The notes under the pieces are model-generated. The model did no database searches. It worked only from the letters and a program-made list of their open reading frames with translations, and was not told where the DNA came from. From positions 1 through 32,075 of the forward strand of contig DASYUQ010000114.1 in NCBI GenBank assembly GCA_036001065.1: a DNA stretch of 32,075 nucleotides, given 5' to 3'. A program made the position numbers and the translations under genes. The stretch is from Candidatus Methylomirabilota bacterium (GTDB lineage Bacteria; Methylomirabilota; Methylomirabilia; Rokubacteriales; CSP1-6). Positions within the stretch are counted from its first letter, which is position 1. Each line of letters begins with the position of its first letter. Below, in pieces: positions 1 to 6,352 of the stretch.

Positions 1-69
1 GCGGCGGTGCGGCTCGCGCCGGGTCAGATAGTCGTCCGCGCAGGTGATGCCGACGTGAAAGACGATCAC
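1..69 (-). CDS. N-terminal fragment of a small YCII-like protein (cut by window edge)
   Basis: Only the first 23 codons are inside the window. Reading leftward from a GTG at 69-67 gives MIVFHVGITCADDY followed by a basic stretch, open to position 1. A strong ribosome binding site (GAGGAGGGA, 83-75) lies 5 nt before the GTG, which supports the start. The opening beta strand and the later ARG-rich, His-containing stretch recall YCII-related small proteins, but 23 residues are too few for a firm family call. The gene is divergent from the helicase at 120, with about 50 bp between the starts. Confidence 0.45.
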   Translation of the reverse strand, partial: MIVFHVGITCADDYLTRREPHRR

Positions 70-103
70 GGCCGTCCCTCCTCGGGCGCGTCATTGCATC
101 CAT

Positions 104-109
104 GATAAT
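104..109 (+). promoter_or_regulatory. Candidate -10 element (GATAAT) for the helicase gene
   Basis: GATAAT matches the sigma70 -10 consensus at five of six positions and lies 10 nt before the helicase ATG at 120. No Shine-Dalgarno sequence sits in that gap and no good -35 is visible at 17 nt spacing. If used, transcription would start within a few bases of the ATG, giving a nearly leaderless mRNA. Confidence 0.4.
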
Positions 110-119
110 GTGAACCGAG

Positions 120-2708
120 ATGGAACTGCTCGAGCGCTTCCGCGCGCGGTACCCGTTTCCCCTCGACGACTTCCAGGTCGAGGCCTGCCAGGCCATCGCC
201 GGCGGCTCGTCGGTGATCGTCTCGGCGCCGACCGGCGCCGGCAAGACCCTCGTCGCCGAGTTCGCCATCCAGCTGGCGCTGGAGGCGGGCAAGCGCATCG
301 CCTACACGACGCCGCTCAAGGCGCTCTCGAACCAAAAGTTCGCCGACTTCACGCGCGCCTTGGGCGAGGACGTGGTGGGCATCCTGACCGGCGACGTGAA
401 GGTCAACCCGCAGGGCCGGGTGCTGGTCATGACCACCGAGATCCTCCGCAACATGTTCTACGCCGGGGGGCTCAGCGACCTCGGCTGGGTCGTGCTCGAC
501 GAGTGCCATTACATGGGCGACGAAGGGCGCGGCACCGTCTGGGAGGAGATCATCGTCAACGCGCCCAAGGACGTTCCCCTCGTCGCGCTCTCGGCGACCG
601 TGGCCAACATCAAGGAGATCGCCGACTGGATCTCCATCGTGCACCGGCCCATCGTGCCCATCTACCATCCGCACCGCCCGGTGCCGCTGTCGTACGCGCT
701 GGCCGATCTCGCCGGAGAGATCCACGAGCTCGACAAGGTGCGGACGGGCCGGGCGCGCGTGGTGGGGGACGAGCGACGGGCCCAGGACGAGCGCGGGCGC
801 TGGTACACCCGGCGGGTCGTCGATCCCACCGTGCTGATCGAGGCACTGGAGGCGCGGGGGTGGCTGCCGGCGATCTACTTCATCTTCAGCCGGGTGGGCT
901 GCGAGCGGGCCATGGAGGACGTGCTCACCGAGGGGCGGGGCCTCCTGTCCCGTGAGCAGCAGCGTCAGGTGACGGCCGCTCTCGACGAGGCGCTGGGGGA
1001 AAGCCCGGCCATCGGCGAGTCAGAGCTGAGCCAGCAGGTGCTGCGGGCGCTCCGGCTCGGCGTGGCCGTCCATCACGCCGGGATCCTGCCGAGCCTCAAG
1101 CGGCTCATCGAGCGCCTCTTCGAGCGCGGGCTCTGCCGCGTCGTCTTCGCCACCGAGACGATGAGCCTCGGCATCCACATGCCCGCCCGGGCGGTGGTGC
1201 TGCAGAGCCTCACCAAGCGAACCGAGCGCGGCTTCCGCTCGCTCTCGCACAACGAGCTGACGCAGATGGCCGGGCGGGCGGGCCGGCGTGGCATCGACGC
1301 CGAGGGCCAGTGCGTCATCGCCCTCGACGCGCGCGACGGCGTGGAGGACGTCCTGCGCGTCGTGGACGGCTCGCCCGAGCCCATCGAGAGCCGGTTCAAG
1401 CTCGGCTACGGCTCGGTGGCCCTGCTGATCGGGACCGGCGCCGAGCCGGCAGTGTTGCGCCGCCGCATCGAGGCTTCGTTCGGCCAGTACCAGAACCTCA
1501 AGCGCATCCGCGAGCTGGAGACCGATCTGCGACGGCTCGAGGCCGCCCTGGCCGAGGCGCGGGGCTTCGCCGCGCCCTGTGGCGACTTCGCCCGCATCGG
1601 ACGCTACCGCCGCCTCCGCCAGGAGGCCGACCTGCGCCGGCGGGCGGAGGGTCGGGGCACCCGCCGGGGCGAGCGCGGCCTGATCGAGGCCGAGCCGGGT
1701 CGCCTGGCCCTGGTGCGGCGTCGCGGTGCCCCCAGCCTCGCGCTCGTGCTCGGCATCCACTCCATCCGCGGTCACCGCGTGCTGGTGGACGCCCTGCTCC
1801 CGCACGGCGCCGTCGTCCGCCTGAAGGCGGGCGCCATGAAGCAGATCTTCTGGTCGACGCCGCCGCTGGCCGTCCCGCGCGACCGCGGACGCGATCACCG
1901 CCAGCTCGGCTACCTCGCCCAGGAGCTCTCGGCGCTCGACGTCCGCGAACTGATCGAGCGGGAGCGCGCGCACCGGCCCGAGACCGCGCTGGCCAGCGTC
2001 GAATGCCATCGCTGCCCCTGGGGCTCGACGACCCGCTGCGATCAGGCCTGGCGCGAGGTCGAGCGGCTGGGGGAACGAGTCGAGCAGCGCCGCCAGGCCC
2101 TGGAGGCTTACCGCGGCGCCTACTGGCAGGAATTCTTGAGAGTGGTCGAGGTGCTCGAGCAGTTCGGCGCCGTGCGACAAGGGCGGCTCGAGCCGAAGGG
2201 GCGGCTCATCGCCGGGCTCCGCCACGATAACGAGCTGCTCGTCTCCGAGTTCGCCACCCGGGGCATCCTCTCCGACCTGACGCTGGCCGAGGCGGCGGCG
2301 GTGTGCTCGGCGTTGACCGAGGAGGCGCGCTCCGGCGAGCCCCTCATCGCGCGGGCCTTTCTCAAGTCGCGGCCCAAGCTCCGCCGCAAGCTCGATCAGG
2401 TGGCGGCGGTCGCCGAGGCCGTCGCCGAGGCCCAGCGGCAGCGCCACCTGGGGATGCCCGTGGCGGTGCACCCGGGCTTCATGCCGGCGGTGTTCCGCTG
2501 GGCGTCCGGCGACGACGACTGGCCGGGGATCGTCCAGGAGGCGTTCGGCGGCCACGAGGGAGACCTGATCCGCGCCATGCGGCGGCTGCTCGATCTGCTC
2601 CGCCAGCTCGGCGAGAGCGCCGAGGTCTCTCCGCCCGCGGCCCGGCTGCTCGTCCAGGCCGCCCGCGTGATCGATCGTGGCATCGTGCTGGAGTCCGCGC
2701 TGATCTGA
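120..2708 (+). CDS. Ski2/HelY-type DEAD/DEAH-box helicase
   Basis: An 862-residue superfamily 2 RNA helicase of the Ski2/Mtr4/HelY type, probably acting in RNA processing or turnover. Visible motifs in order: Walker A APTGAGKT (about 36-43), a TTPLKALSNQK block (63-73), DECH in place of DEAD/DEAH (127-130), SAT motif III (158-160), ATETMSLGIHMPAR (about 344-357) and QMAGRAGRRG motif VI (about 382). A Cys cluster CHRCPWGSTTRC lies near residue 630, as in actinobacterial HelY. The C-terminal part, with the GDLIRAMRRLLDLLRQL helix, fits a DSHCT domain. Length agrees with bacterial HelY-like proteins. The ATG at 120 is chosen because the Q-motif region begins directly after it. Exact substrate is unknown. 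Confidence 0.93.
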   Translation: MELLERFRARYPFPLDDFQVEACQAIAGGSSVIVSAPTGAGKTLVAEFAIQLALEAGKRIAYTTPLKALSNQKFADFTRALGEDVVGILTGDVKVNPQGRVLVMTTEILRNMFYAGGLSDLGWVVLDECHYMGDEGRGTVWEEIIVNAPKDVPLVALSATVANIKEIADWISIVHRPIVPIYHPHRPVPLSYALADLAGEIHELDKVRTGRARVVGDERRAQDERGRWYTRRVVDPTVLIEALEARGWLPAIYFIFSRVGCERAMEDVLTEGRGLLSREQQRQVTAALDEALGESPAIGESELSQQVLRALRLGVAVHHAGILPSLKRLIERLFERGLCRVVFATETMSLGIHMPARAVVLQSLTKRTERGFRSLSHNELTQMAGRAGRRGIDAEGQCVIALDARDGVEDVLRVVDGSPEPIESRFKLGYGSVALLIGTGAEPAVLRRRIEASFGQYQNLKRIRELETDLRRLEAALAEARGFAAPCGDFARIGRYRRLRQEADLRRRAEGRGTRRGERGLIEAEPGRLALVRRRGAPSLALVLGIHSIRGHRVLVDALLPHGAVVRLKAGAMKQIFWSTPPLAVPRDRGRDHRQLGYLAQELSALDVRELIERERAHRPETALASVECHRCPWGSTTRCDQAWREVERLGERVEQRRQALEAYRGAYWQEFLRVVEVLEQFGAVRQGRLEPKGRLIAGLRHDNELLVSEFATRGILSDLTLAEAAAVCSALTEEARSGEPLIARAFLKSRPKLRRKLDQVAAVAEAVAEAQRQRHLGMPVAVHPGFMPAVFRWASGDDDWPGIVQEAFGGHEGDLIRAMRRLLDLLRQLGESAEVSPPAARLLVQAARVIDRGIVLESALI

Positions 2709-2713
2709 TCTGC

Positions 2714-2719
2714 TATGCT
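2714..2719 (+). promoter_or_regulatory. Candidate -10 element (TATGCT) before the BamE-like gene
   Basis: TATGCT lies 7 nt before the GTG at 2727, the same spacing as TATAAT before the FAD/FeS gene at 8175. It begins 5 nt after the helicase stop codon. No -35 match is seen. Its position argues for the GTG at 2727 over the ATG at 2715, which lies inside the hexamer. Confidence 0.35.
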
Positions 2720-2726
2720 GGGGGCC

Positions 2727-3209
2727 GTGACGTTCCGGGGTCTCGCGCTCGTCAGCGTCACCCTTGTGCTCGCCGCGTGCGCGGCCCTCCGCCCCCTGGA
2801 GCAGCGCACCACCCAGGGGCCCACCGCCCAGGAGTTCTGGATGTACCGGGTGCTGCTCACCAACGGACGCGAGCCGAACTTCGACGAGCGCCGCCACTGG
2901 GAGGATCAGATCGACGACCAGATCGGCCGGTATCTGCGCGCGCATCCCGAGGCGGCCAACAGCCTGGATGTTTCGACGTTCCGCTTCTTCCGCCGGGCGT
3001 CGGTCGGGATGACCAAGGAGCAGGTCGTCATCCTGCTCGGCTCGCCCGAGGCCGTCACCACGGATCCCGCCGAGATGGAGAAGCTGGCGCGGAAGTACTG
3101 GCCGGCCGTCAAGGGGCAAGCGAAGGAGGCCTGGGTCTATCCCCTCGGCTGGCACCTGTACTTCGCGGACTCCCGGCTCGTCGACATCACCCAGTACCTG
3201 CCGCGCTGA
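2727..3209 (+). CDS. BamE/SmpA-like lipoprotein
   Basis: A 160-residue secreted protein with a lipoprotein signal: hydrophobic stretch ALVSVTLVLAAC with lipobox Cys18. The C-terminal half has the pattern of the BamE/SmpA/OmlA family: VGMTKEQVVILLGSPEAV, then a tryptophan-rich strand WVYPLGWHLYFADSRLVDI. That family anchors in the outer membrane and assists the BAM complex. The central segment (FWMYRVLLTNGREPNFDERR onward) is not part of the classical BamE fold. The GTG start is preferred; an in-frame ATG at 2715 would add four residues but has no ribosome site. It follows the helicase by 18 bp. A BAM role is inference from the motif; it could be a distinct BamE-fold lipoprotein. Confidence 0.75.
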   Translation: MTFRGLALVSVTLVLAACAALRPLEQRTTQGPTAQEFWMYRVLLTNGREPNFDERRHWEDQIDDQIGRYLRAHPEAANSLDVSTFRFFRRASVGMTKEQVVILLGSPEAVTTDPAEMEKLARKYWPAVKGQAKEAWVYPLGWHLYFADSRLVDITQYLPR

Positions 3210-3275
3210 TCACCGGCGGGCGCGGGGATCGGTTGGGGGGCGGCAAGGGCTCGGCGAGGCCGGAGAGTAACTGAC

Positions 3276-3283
3276 AAGGAGGA
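3276..3283 (+). promoter_or_regulatory. Strong ribosome binding site for the UGA-containing gene
   Basis: AAGGAGGA lies 8 nt before the ATG at 3292. It is among the best Shine-Dalgarno matches in the window. This argues that the short frame, which meets TGA at codon 40, is really translated. Confidence 0.7.
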
Positions 3284-3291
3284 CGAACGGC

Positions 3292-3552
3292 ATGGCGGTA
3301 CTCGAAGAGAAGGTCATCGCGAGCTGGAAATACAAGAAGGGCGCGCTCGATCCCAAGACGGCGTCGCTCTGCTACCTGGCCGCCAATCTGGCGGTGGGCA
3401 ACACCCACTGAGCGAAGCGCGACCTGGCAGGCGCCAGGGCAGCGGGAGCGACGGAGGACGAGGTGCGGGAGGCCATCAGCTTCGCCATTCGCGCCAACGC
3501 GGCGAAGACGCACGCGGACATCCTCAAGGTGTGGACCGATGGCGGACATTAG
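3292..3552 (+). CDS. Candidate selenoprotein, AhpD-like/CMD family (in-frame UGA at codon 40)
   Basis: Read with the TGA at 3409-3411 as selenocysteine, this is an 86-residue AhpD/carboxymuconolactone decarboxylase-like protein. Around the UGA it reads LAVGNTH-U-AKRDLAGARAAGATEDEV, then EAISFAIRANAAKTHADIL. In AhpD the redox centre is Cys-x-His-Cys (CSHC in M. tuberculosis AhpD). Here the aligned residues are N37-T-H39-U40, so Sec replaces the second, peroxidatic-type Cys, the His is kept and the first Cys is Asn. The frame stays open and family-like for 46 codons after the TGA and ends in TAG. A strong ribosome site precedes it and a SECIS-like hairpin follows the UGA. It overlaps the next gene by 14 nt. 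Predicted role: thiol/peroxide redox chemistry. Alternative: a nonsense-mutated pseudogene. No selA/B/C/D is in the window. Confidence 0.72.
3412..3438 (+). promoter_or_regulatory. SECIS-like hairpin directly after the in-frame UGA
   Basis: Perfect 6-bp stem CCTGGC (3423-3428) / GCCAGG (3433-3438) closing the 4-nt loop AGGC. The loop begins 17 nt after the UGA and has a G at its second position. Bacterial SECIS elements are described as a short stem with a small apical loop about 16-37 nt after UGA and a G among the first two loop bases, so the geometry fits. GC-rich coding DNA can form such stems by chance, so this is supportive rather than decisive. Confidence 0.6.
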
Positions 3553-3850
3553 GCTGACGGCGGCTTTCTCCACCGTCCCCGGCGGGGAGCAGGAGGACAT
3601 CAAGCGCGTGATCGTGGAGACAGTCGAGCAGCTCGCCCGCGAGGACGGCGGCTTCAAGGCGGCCAAGCTGGTCTTCACCGAGTCCGACGAGCGGTGCGGG
3701 CTCACCGCCGAGTTGGACGGCGTCAAGAAAGAGGGCGTGCCGCTCCAGCTCGATCTCGAGCAGCTCGAGGACGCCAAGACGTCGGCCGGCGCCCGCGCCC
3801 AGCTCAAGGAGGCGCTGCGCCTCTACTTCCGCAAGGTGCTGGGGAAGTGA
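3539..3850 (+). CDS. Small conserved-looking protein of unknown function
   Basis: A 103-residue soluble, charged protein with no signal peptide or membrane segment. I do not recognise a family. It opens with a beta strand (IRLTAAFSTV), then an amphipathic helix (QEDIKRVIVETVEQLARE), then strands around KLVFTESDERCGLTAELDG and a basic C-terminal helix. The ATG lies 14 nt inside the end of the AhpD-like gene, and its stop overlaps the start of the methyltransferase (GTGA), so all three genes are probably co-translated. If the UGA upstream is not read through, ribosomes would terminate 127 nt before this start. Function unknown. Confidence 0.7.
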   Translation: MADIRLTAAFSTVPGGEQEDIKRVIVETVEQLAREDGGFKAAKLVFTESDERCGLTAELDGVKKEGVPLQLDLEQLEDAKTSAGARAQLKEALRLYFRKVLGK

Positions 3851-4542
3851 CCGACGACGGCGTCCTGCTCTTCGCCTGGCGCGGTTGCCTCTTCCGCGTG
3901 ACCGACCGCGTCCAGCCGCCTAAGGCCGGCTCGCTCTTCTTCTGCCGCCACCTGCCCGTGCGGGCGGGCGAGCGGATGCTGGAGATCGGCGCCGGCCTCG
4001 GGCTGGCCGCGGTGCTGGCGGCGAAGACGGGCGTCCGGGTGGTCGCCACCGACGTGGTGGAGGAGGCGGTGGAAACGATCCGGGTGAACGCGCTCCTCAA
4101 CGGCGTCACCGTCGACGCCCGGCGGGGTGACTGCTACGCTCCGGTCGCGGGCGAGCGCTTCGATCTGATCTGCACCAACCCGCCGCAGATGCCGACGCCG
4201 CCGGGGCGCGAGCGCGACGACCCCACGGCCGCCGCCGACAACGGGGGCGTCGACGGCTGGGAGATCCTGGACCGCGTGATCGAGAGCGCGGGCGACCATC
4301 TGGTTCCGCGGGGGCGTCTGGTGTTTTCGATCTTCGCCTTCCTCGGGCGCAAGACGGCCTTTGGGAAGCTCGAGCGCCAGGGCTTCACGCCCTCGCTGCT
4401 GGCCAGCGAGGTCCAGGCGTTTCCCCGGATCGGCTACGAGCGGCTCGATCACATCCGCGGCCTCGACGGTGAGGGGGCGCTGCCCCCGGCGGGCGTGCCG
4501 GCGACCGTCGAGCGCCTCCTCGTCCAGGGATCACTGGCCTGA
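3847..4542 (+). CDS. Class I SAM-dependent methyltransferase (PrmC/HemK-like motif)
   Basis: A 231-residue Rossmann methyltransferase. Motif I LEIGAGLGLAAVLA (about 45-58) binds SAM, an acidic residue follows in ATDV (about 66-70), and NPPQ (111-114) is the N-PP-Y/Q catalytic motif of enzymes that methylate amide or amino nitrogens, such as PrmC/HemK and RsmC-like enzymes. The N-terminus (VLLFAWRGCLFRVTDRV) lacks the helical PrmC domain. The GTG start overlaps the previous stop (GTGA). Substrate cannot be deduced; a protein glutamine or RNA base target is suggested by the motif only. Confidence 0.82.
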   Translation: MTDDGVLLFAWRGCLFRVTDRVQPPKAGSLFFCRHLPVRAGERMLEIGAGLGLAAVLAAKTGVRVVATDVVEEAVETIRVNALLNGVTVDARRGDCYAPVAGERFDLICTNPPQMPTPPGRERDDPTAAADNGGVDGWEILDRVIESAGDHLVPRGRLVFSIFAFLGRKTAFGKLERQGFTPSLLASEVQAFPRIGYERLDHIRGLDGEGALPPAGVPATVERLLVQGSLA

Positions 4543-5282
4543 CCCGGCGGCTGATCGTCAACGCCGACGACTTCGGGGTGACCCGGGGCGTGAGCGCCGG
4601 CATCCTGGAAGCCCATCTCCACGGTATCGTGACGAGCACGACGGTGCTGGTGACCGGTGAGCTCGACCGCGCGCTGCTGGCCGCCGCCTGCGCGTCCGGC
4701 ATGGGCATGGGGCTCCACGTCAATCTCACGCTCGGGCGTCCGCTGACGCGGGCGCGATCGCTGGTGGACGCCGACGGCCGCTTCATCCGCGACCCGCGGC
4801 GGGCGGCGGCGCAGGCCGGCGCCCAGGACGTCGAGCGGGAGATCGAGGCCCAGATCGAGAAGTTCCTCGCGCTGACGAAGCGCCCGCCCACCCACCTCGA
4901 CACGCACCACCACGTCGGCTTCTATTCGCCCGTGGCCGAGACGGTGCTGGCGGCCGCGCGGCGGCTCGGCGCCCGACTGAGGAGCGAGAACGCGTCCGTG
5001 CGCGCCCGCGTCCGCAGCGCCGGGCTTCGCACGCCCGACCACTTCTTCGGCGAGTCCGGGCCCGACGCCTACTGGACCATGGCCCGGACTCTGCGCCACC
5101 TGGGCGCGCTGCCGCCTGGCGTGTCGGAGTTCATGACGCATCCGGGGCGATTCGACGAGGCGCTGGCCGGGAGCCGCTACGGCCGCCAGCGTGAGATCGA
5201 GCTGATCGGACTGGGGACGCCGGCGGCGCGCGCGGCGGCCCACGCCCTGGGCATCACGCTCTGTCACTTCGGTCAGCTCTAG
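4539..5282 (+). CDS. YdjC/ChbG-family carbohydrate deacetylase (HpnK-like), probable CTG start
   Basis: A metal-dependent deacetylase of the YdjC/ChbG/HpnK family, which removes acetyl groups from N-acetylated sugars or, for HpnK, acts in hopanoid side-chain synthesis. Visible: NADDFG near the N-terminus (metal-binding Asp pair), GLHVNLTLGRPL, and HLDTHHHVGF with the His cluster. The conserved start RRLIVNADDFG lies upstream of the first ATG/GTG in frame (GTG 4578), so translation must begin earlier. The only plausible initiator is CTG at 4539, overlapping the methyltransferase stop (CTGA) with AGGGA 8 nt upstream. That gives 247 residues. No hopanoid genes are nearby, so the substrate is open. 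Confidence 0.82.
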   Translation: MTRRLIVNADDFGVTRGVSAGILEAHLHGIVTSTTVLVTGELDRALLAAACASGMGMGLHVNLTLGRPLTRARSLVDADGRFIRDPRRAAAQAGAQDVEREIEAQIEKFLALTKRPPTHLDTHHHVGFYSPVAETVLAAARRLGARLRSENASVRARVRSAGLRTPDHFFGESGPDAYWTMARTLRHLGALPPGVSEFMTHPGRFDEALAGSRYGRQREIELIGLGTPAARAAAHALGITLCHFGQL

Positions 5283-5339
5283 GGCAACGCCGATGAACGT
5301 CGCTTCCTGCCGTTCTCGACGATCGACACCCTCAGGACC

Positions 5340-6317
5340 ATGACCAGGGCGCTGCTCGGCGTGGACGTGGGCGGCACGACGACCGCGGCCGGCGTGGTGG
5401 CAACCGACGGCGAGGTCTTGATCGAGGAGCGTGCGCCCACGCACCGGGCGGGGCCGGGGACCGCCTGCCAGACGATCGTGGAGCTGACCGAGGCCGTTCG
5501 CCGGCGCGCCGGGGACAAGGGGCTCGCCATCGTGGGCATCGGCGTCGGGGTGCCCGGCGTCGTCGACGCCACGGCCGGGCGGATCGGGGACGAAGTGCCG
5601 AACGTGCCCGACCTGGCGGGTCAGCCGCTGGCGGCGATTCTCGGCCAGCGCTTCGGGCTGCCGGTCTTCGTGGACAACGATGCGAACGCGCTGGCGCTGG
5701 CCGAGCTGACGTTCGGGCTCGGTCGGGGCGCGCTCTCGATGGTCGTGCTCGCCGCCGGTACCGGATTCGGGGGCGGCATCGTCCTGGGCGGCCGGCTGGT
5801 GCGGGGCGCGCACTGGTTCGGCGGAGAGTTGGGCCACGCGCCGGTGAAGTTCGACGGCCTCCCGTGCTGGTGCGGGGGGCGCGGCTGCCTGGCCGTCTAC
5901 GCGAGCGGCCGCGGGATCGCCCAGGCGGCGCGCGAGCGCGCGGCAACCGCGCGGGGGGCCGGGCTGCTCAGGCTGGTGGGAGGTGATCCGCGGGCAATCA
6001 CGGCGCCGCTGGTCTTCCAGGCGGCGGAAGCTCGGGACCCGATCGCGACCGAGGTGGTGGACGAGGCGTGCCGGGCGCTGGGCGCCATGATCGGCGTGAT
6101 CGTGAACGGGCTCAACCCCGAGGTCATCGTGATCACGGGCGGCGTGGCCGCCGCCTACGCGCCGCTCGAGAAGAAGGTGCTGGCCGCCGCCGCCGAGCAC
6201 GCGTTCAAGCGGGCGCTCGCCCAGACGCGCGTGCGCATCGTTCCGGGGGACAAGCGCGTCACCATGCGCGGCGCCGCCGCGCTGGTGCTGTACGAGATGG
6301 GAGGGCAGGGGCCATGA
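5340..6317 (+). CDS. ROK-family sugar kinase (glucokinase-like)
   Basis: A 325-residue ROK protein. It begins with the ATP-binding phosphate loop GVDVGGTTTAAGVV (about 7-20), has the sugar-binding/catalytic segment VFVDNDANALALAE (about 116-129), the GTGFGGGIVLGG loop and the ROK zinc site CWCGGRGCL. In many ROK proteins the zinc motif continues CxCGxxGCxE; here the Glu position is Ala (CLAVYASG). There is no N-terminal HTH, so it is an enzyme rather than a NagC-type repressor. Likely phosphorylates glucose or a related hexose. It follows the deacetylase by 57 bp, so a shared amino-sugar route is possible but unproven. Confidence 0.88.
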   Translation: MTRALLGVDVGGTTTAAGVVATDGEVLIEERAPTHRAGPGTACQTIVELTEAVRRRAGDKGLAIVGIGVGVPGVVDATAGRIGDEVPNVPDLAGQPLAAILGQRFGLPVFVDNDANALALAELTFGLGRGALSMVVLAAGTGFGGGIVLGGRLVRGAHWFGGELGHAPVKFDGLPCWCGGRGCLAVYASGRGIAQAARERAATARGAGLLRLVGGDPRAITAPLVFQAAEARDPIATEVVDEACRALGAMIGVIVNGLNPEVIVITGGVAAAYAPLEKKVLAAAAEHAFKRALAQTRVRIVPGDKRVTMRGAAALVLYEMGGQGP

Positions 6318-6352
6318 GAGCGATCACGTTCCAGGGCCTACTGAAGTCCTGA
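6314..6352 (+). CDS. 12-codon mini-ORF, possible remnant of a zinc-type alcohol dehydrogenase
   Basis: ATG at 6314 overlaps the ROK stop (ATGA) and reads MRAITFQGLLKS, then TGA overlapping the next ATG (TGATG). The opening MRAITFQG is typical of medium-chain zinc-dependent dehydrogenases, suggesting the start of such a gene was left after a deletion. It could equally be a coupling peptide that carries ribosomes from the ROK gene into the Nramp gene. Evidence is limited to eight residues and the two overlaps. Confidence 0.3.
   Translation: MRAITFQGLLKS

Noticed and set aside
1020-3155. 711-codon open frame on the minus strand opposite the helicase
   Set aside because: It is the antisense shadow of a motif-complete helicase in GC-rich DNA. 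Its translation is rich in Arg, Gly, Leu and Asp-His runs and has no recognisable domain.
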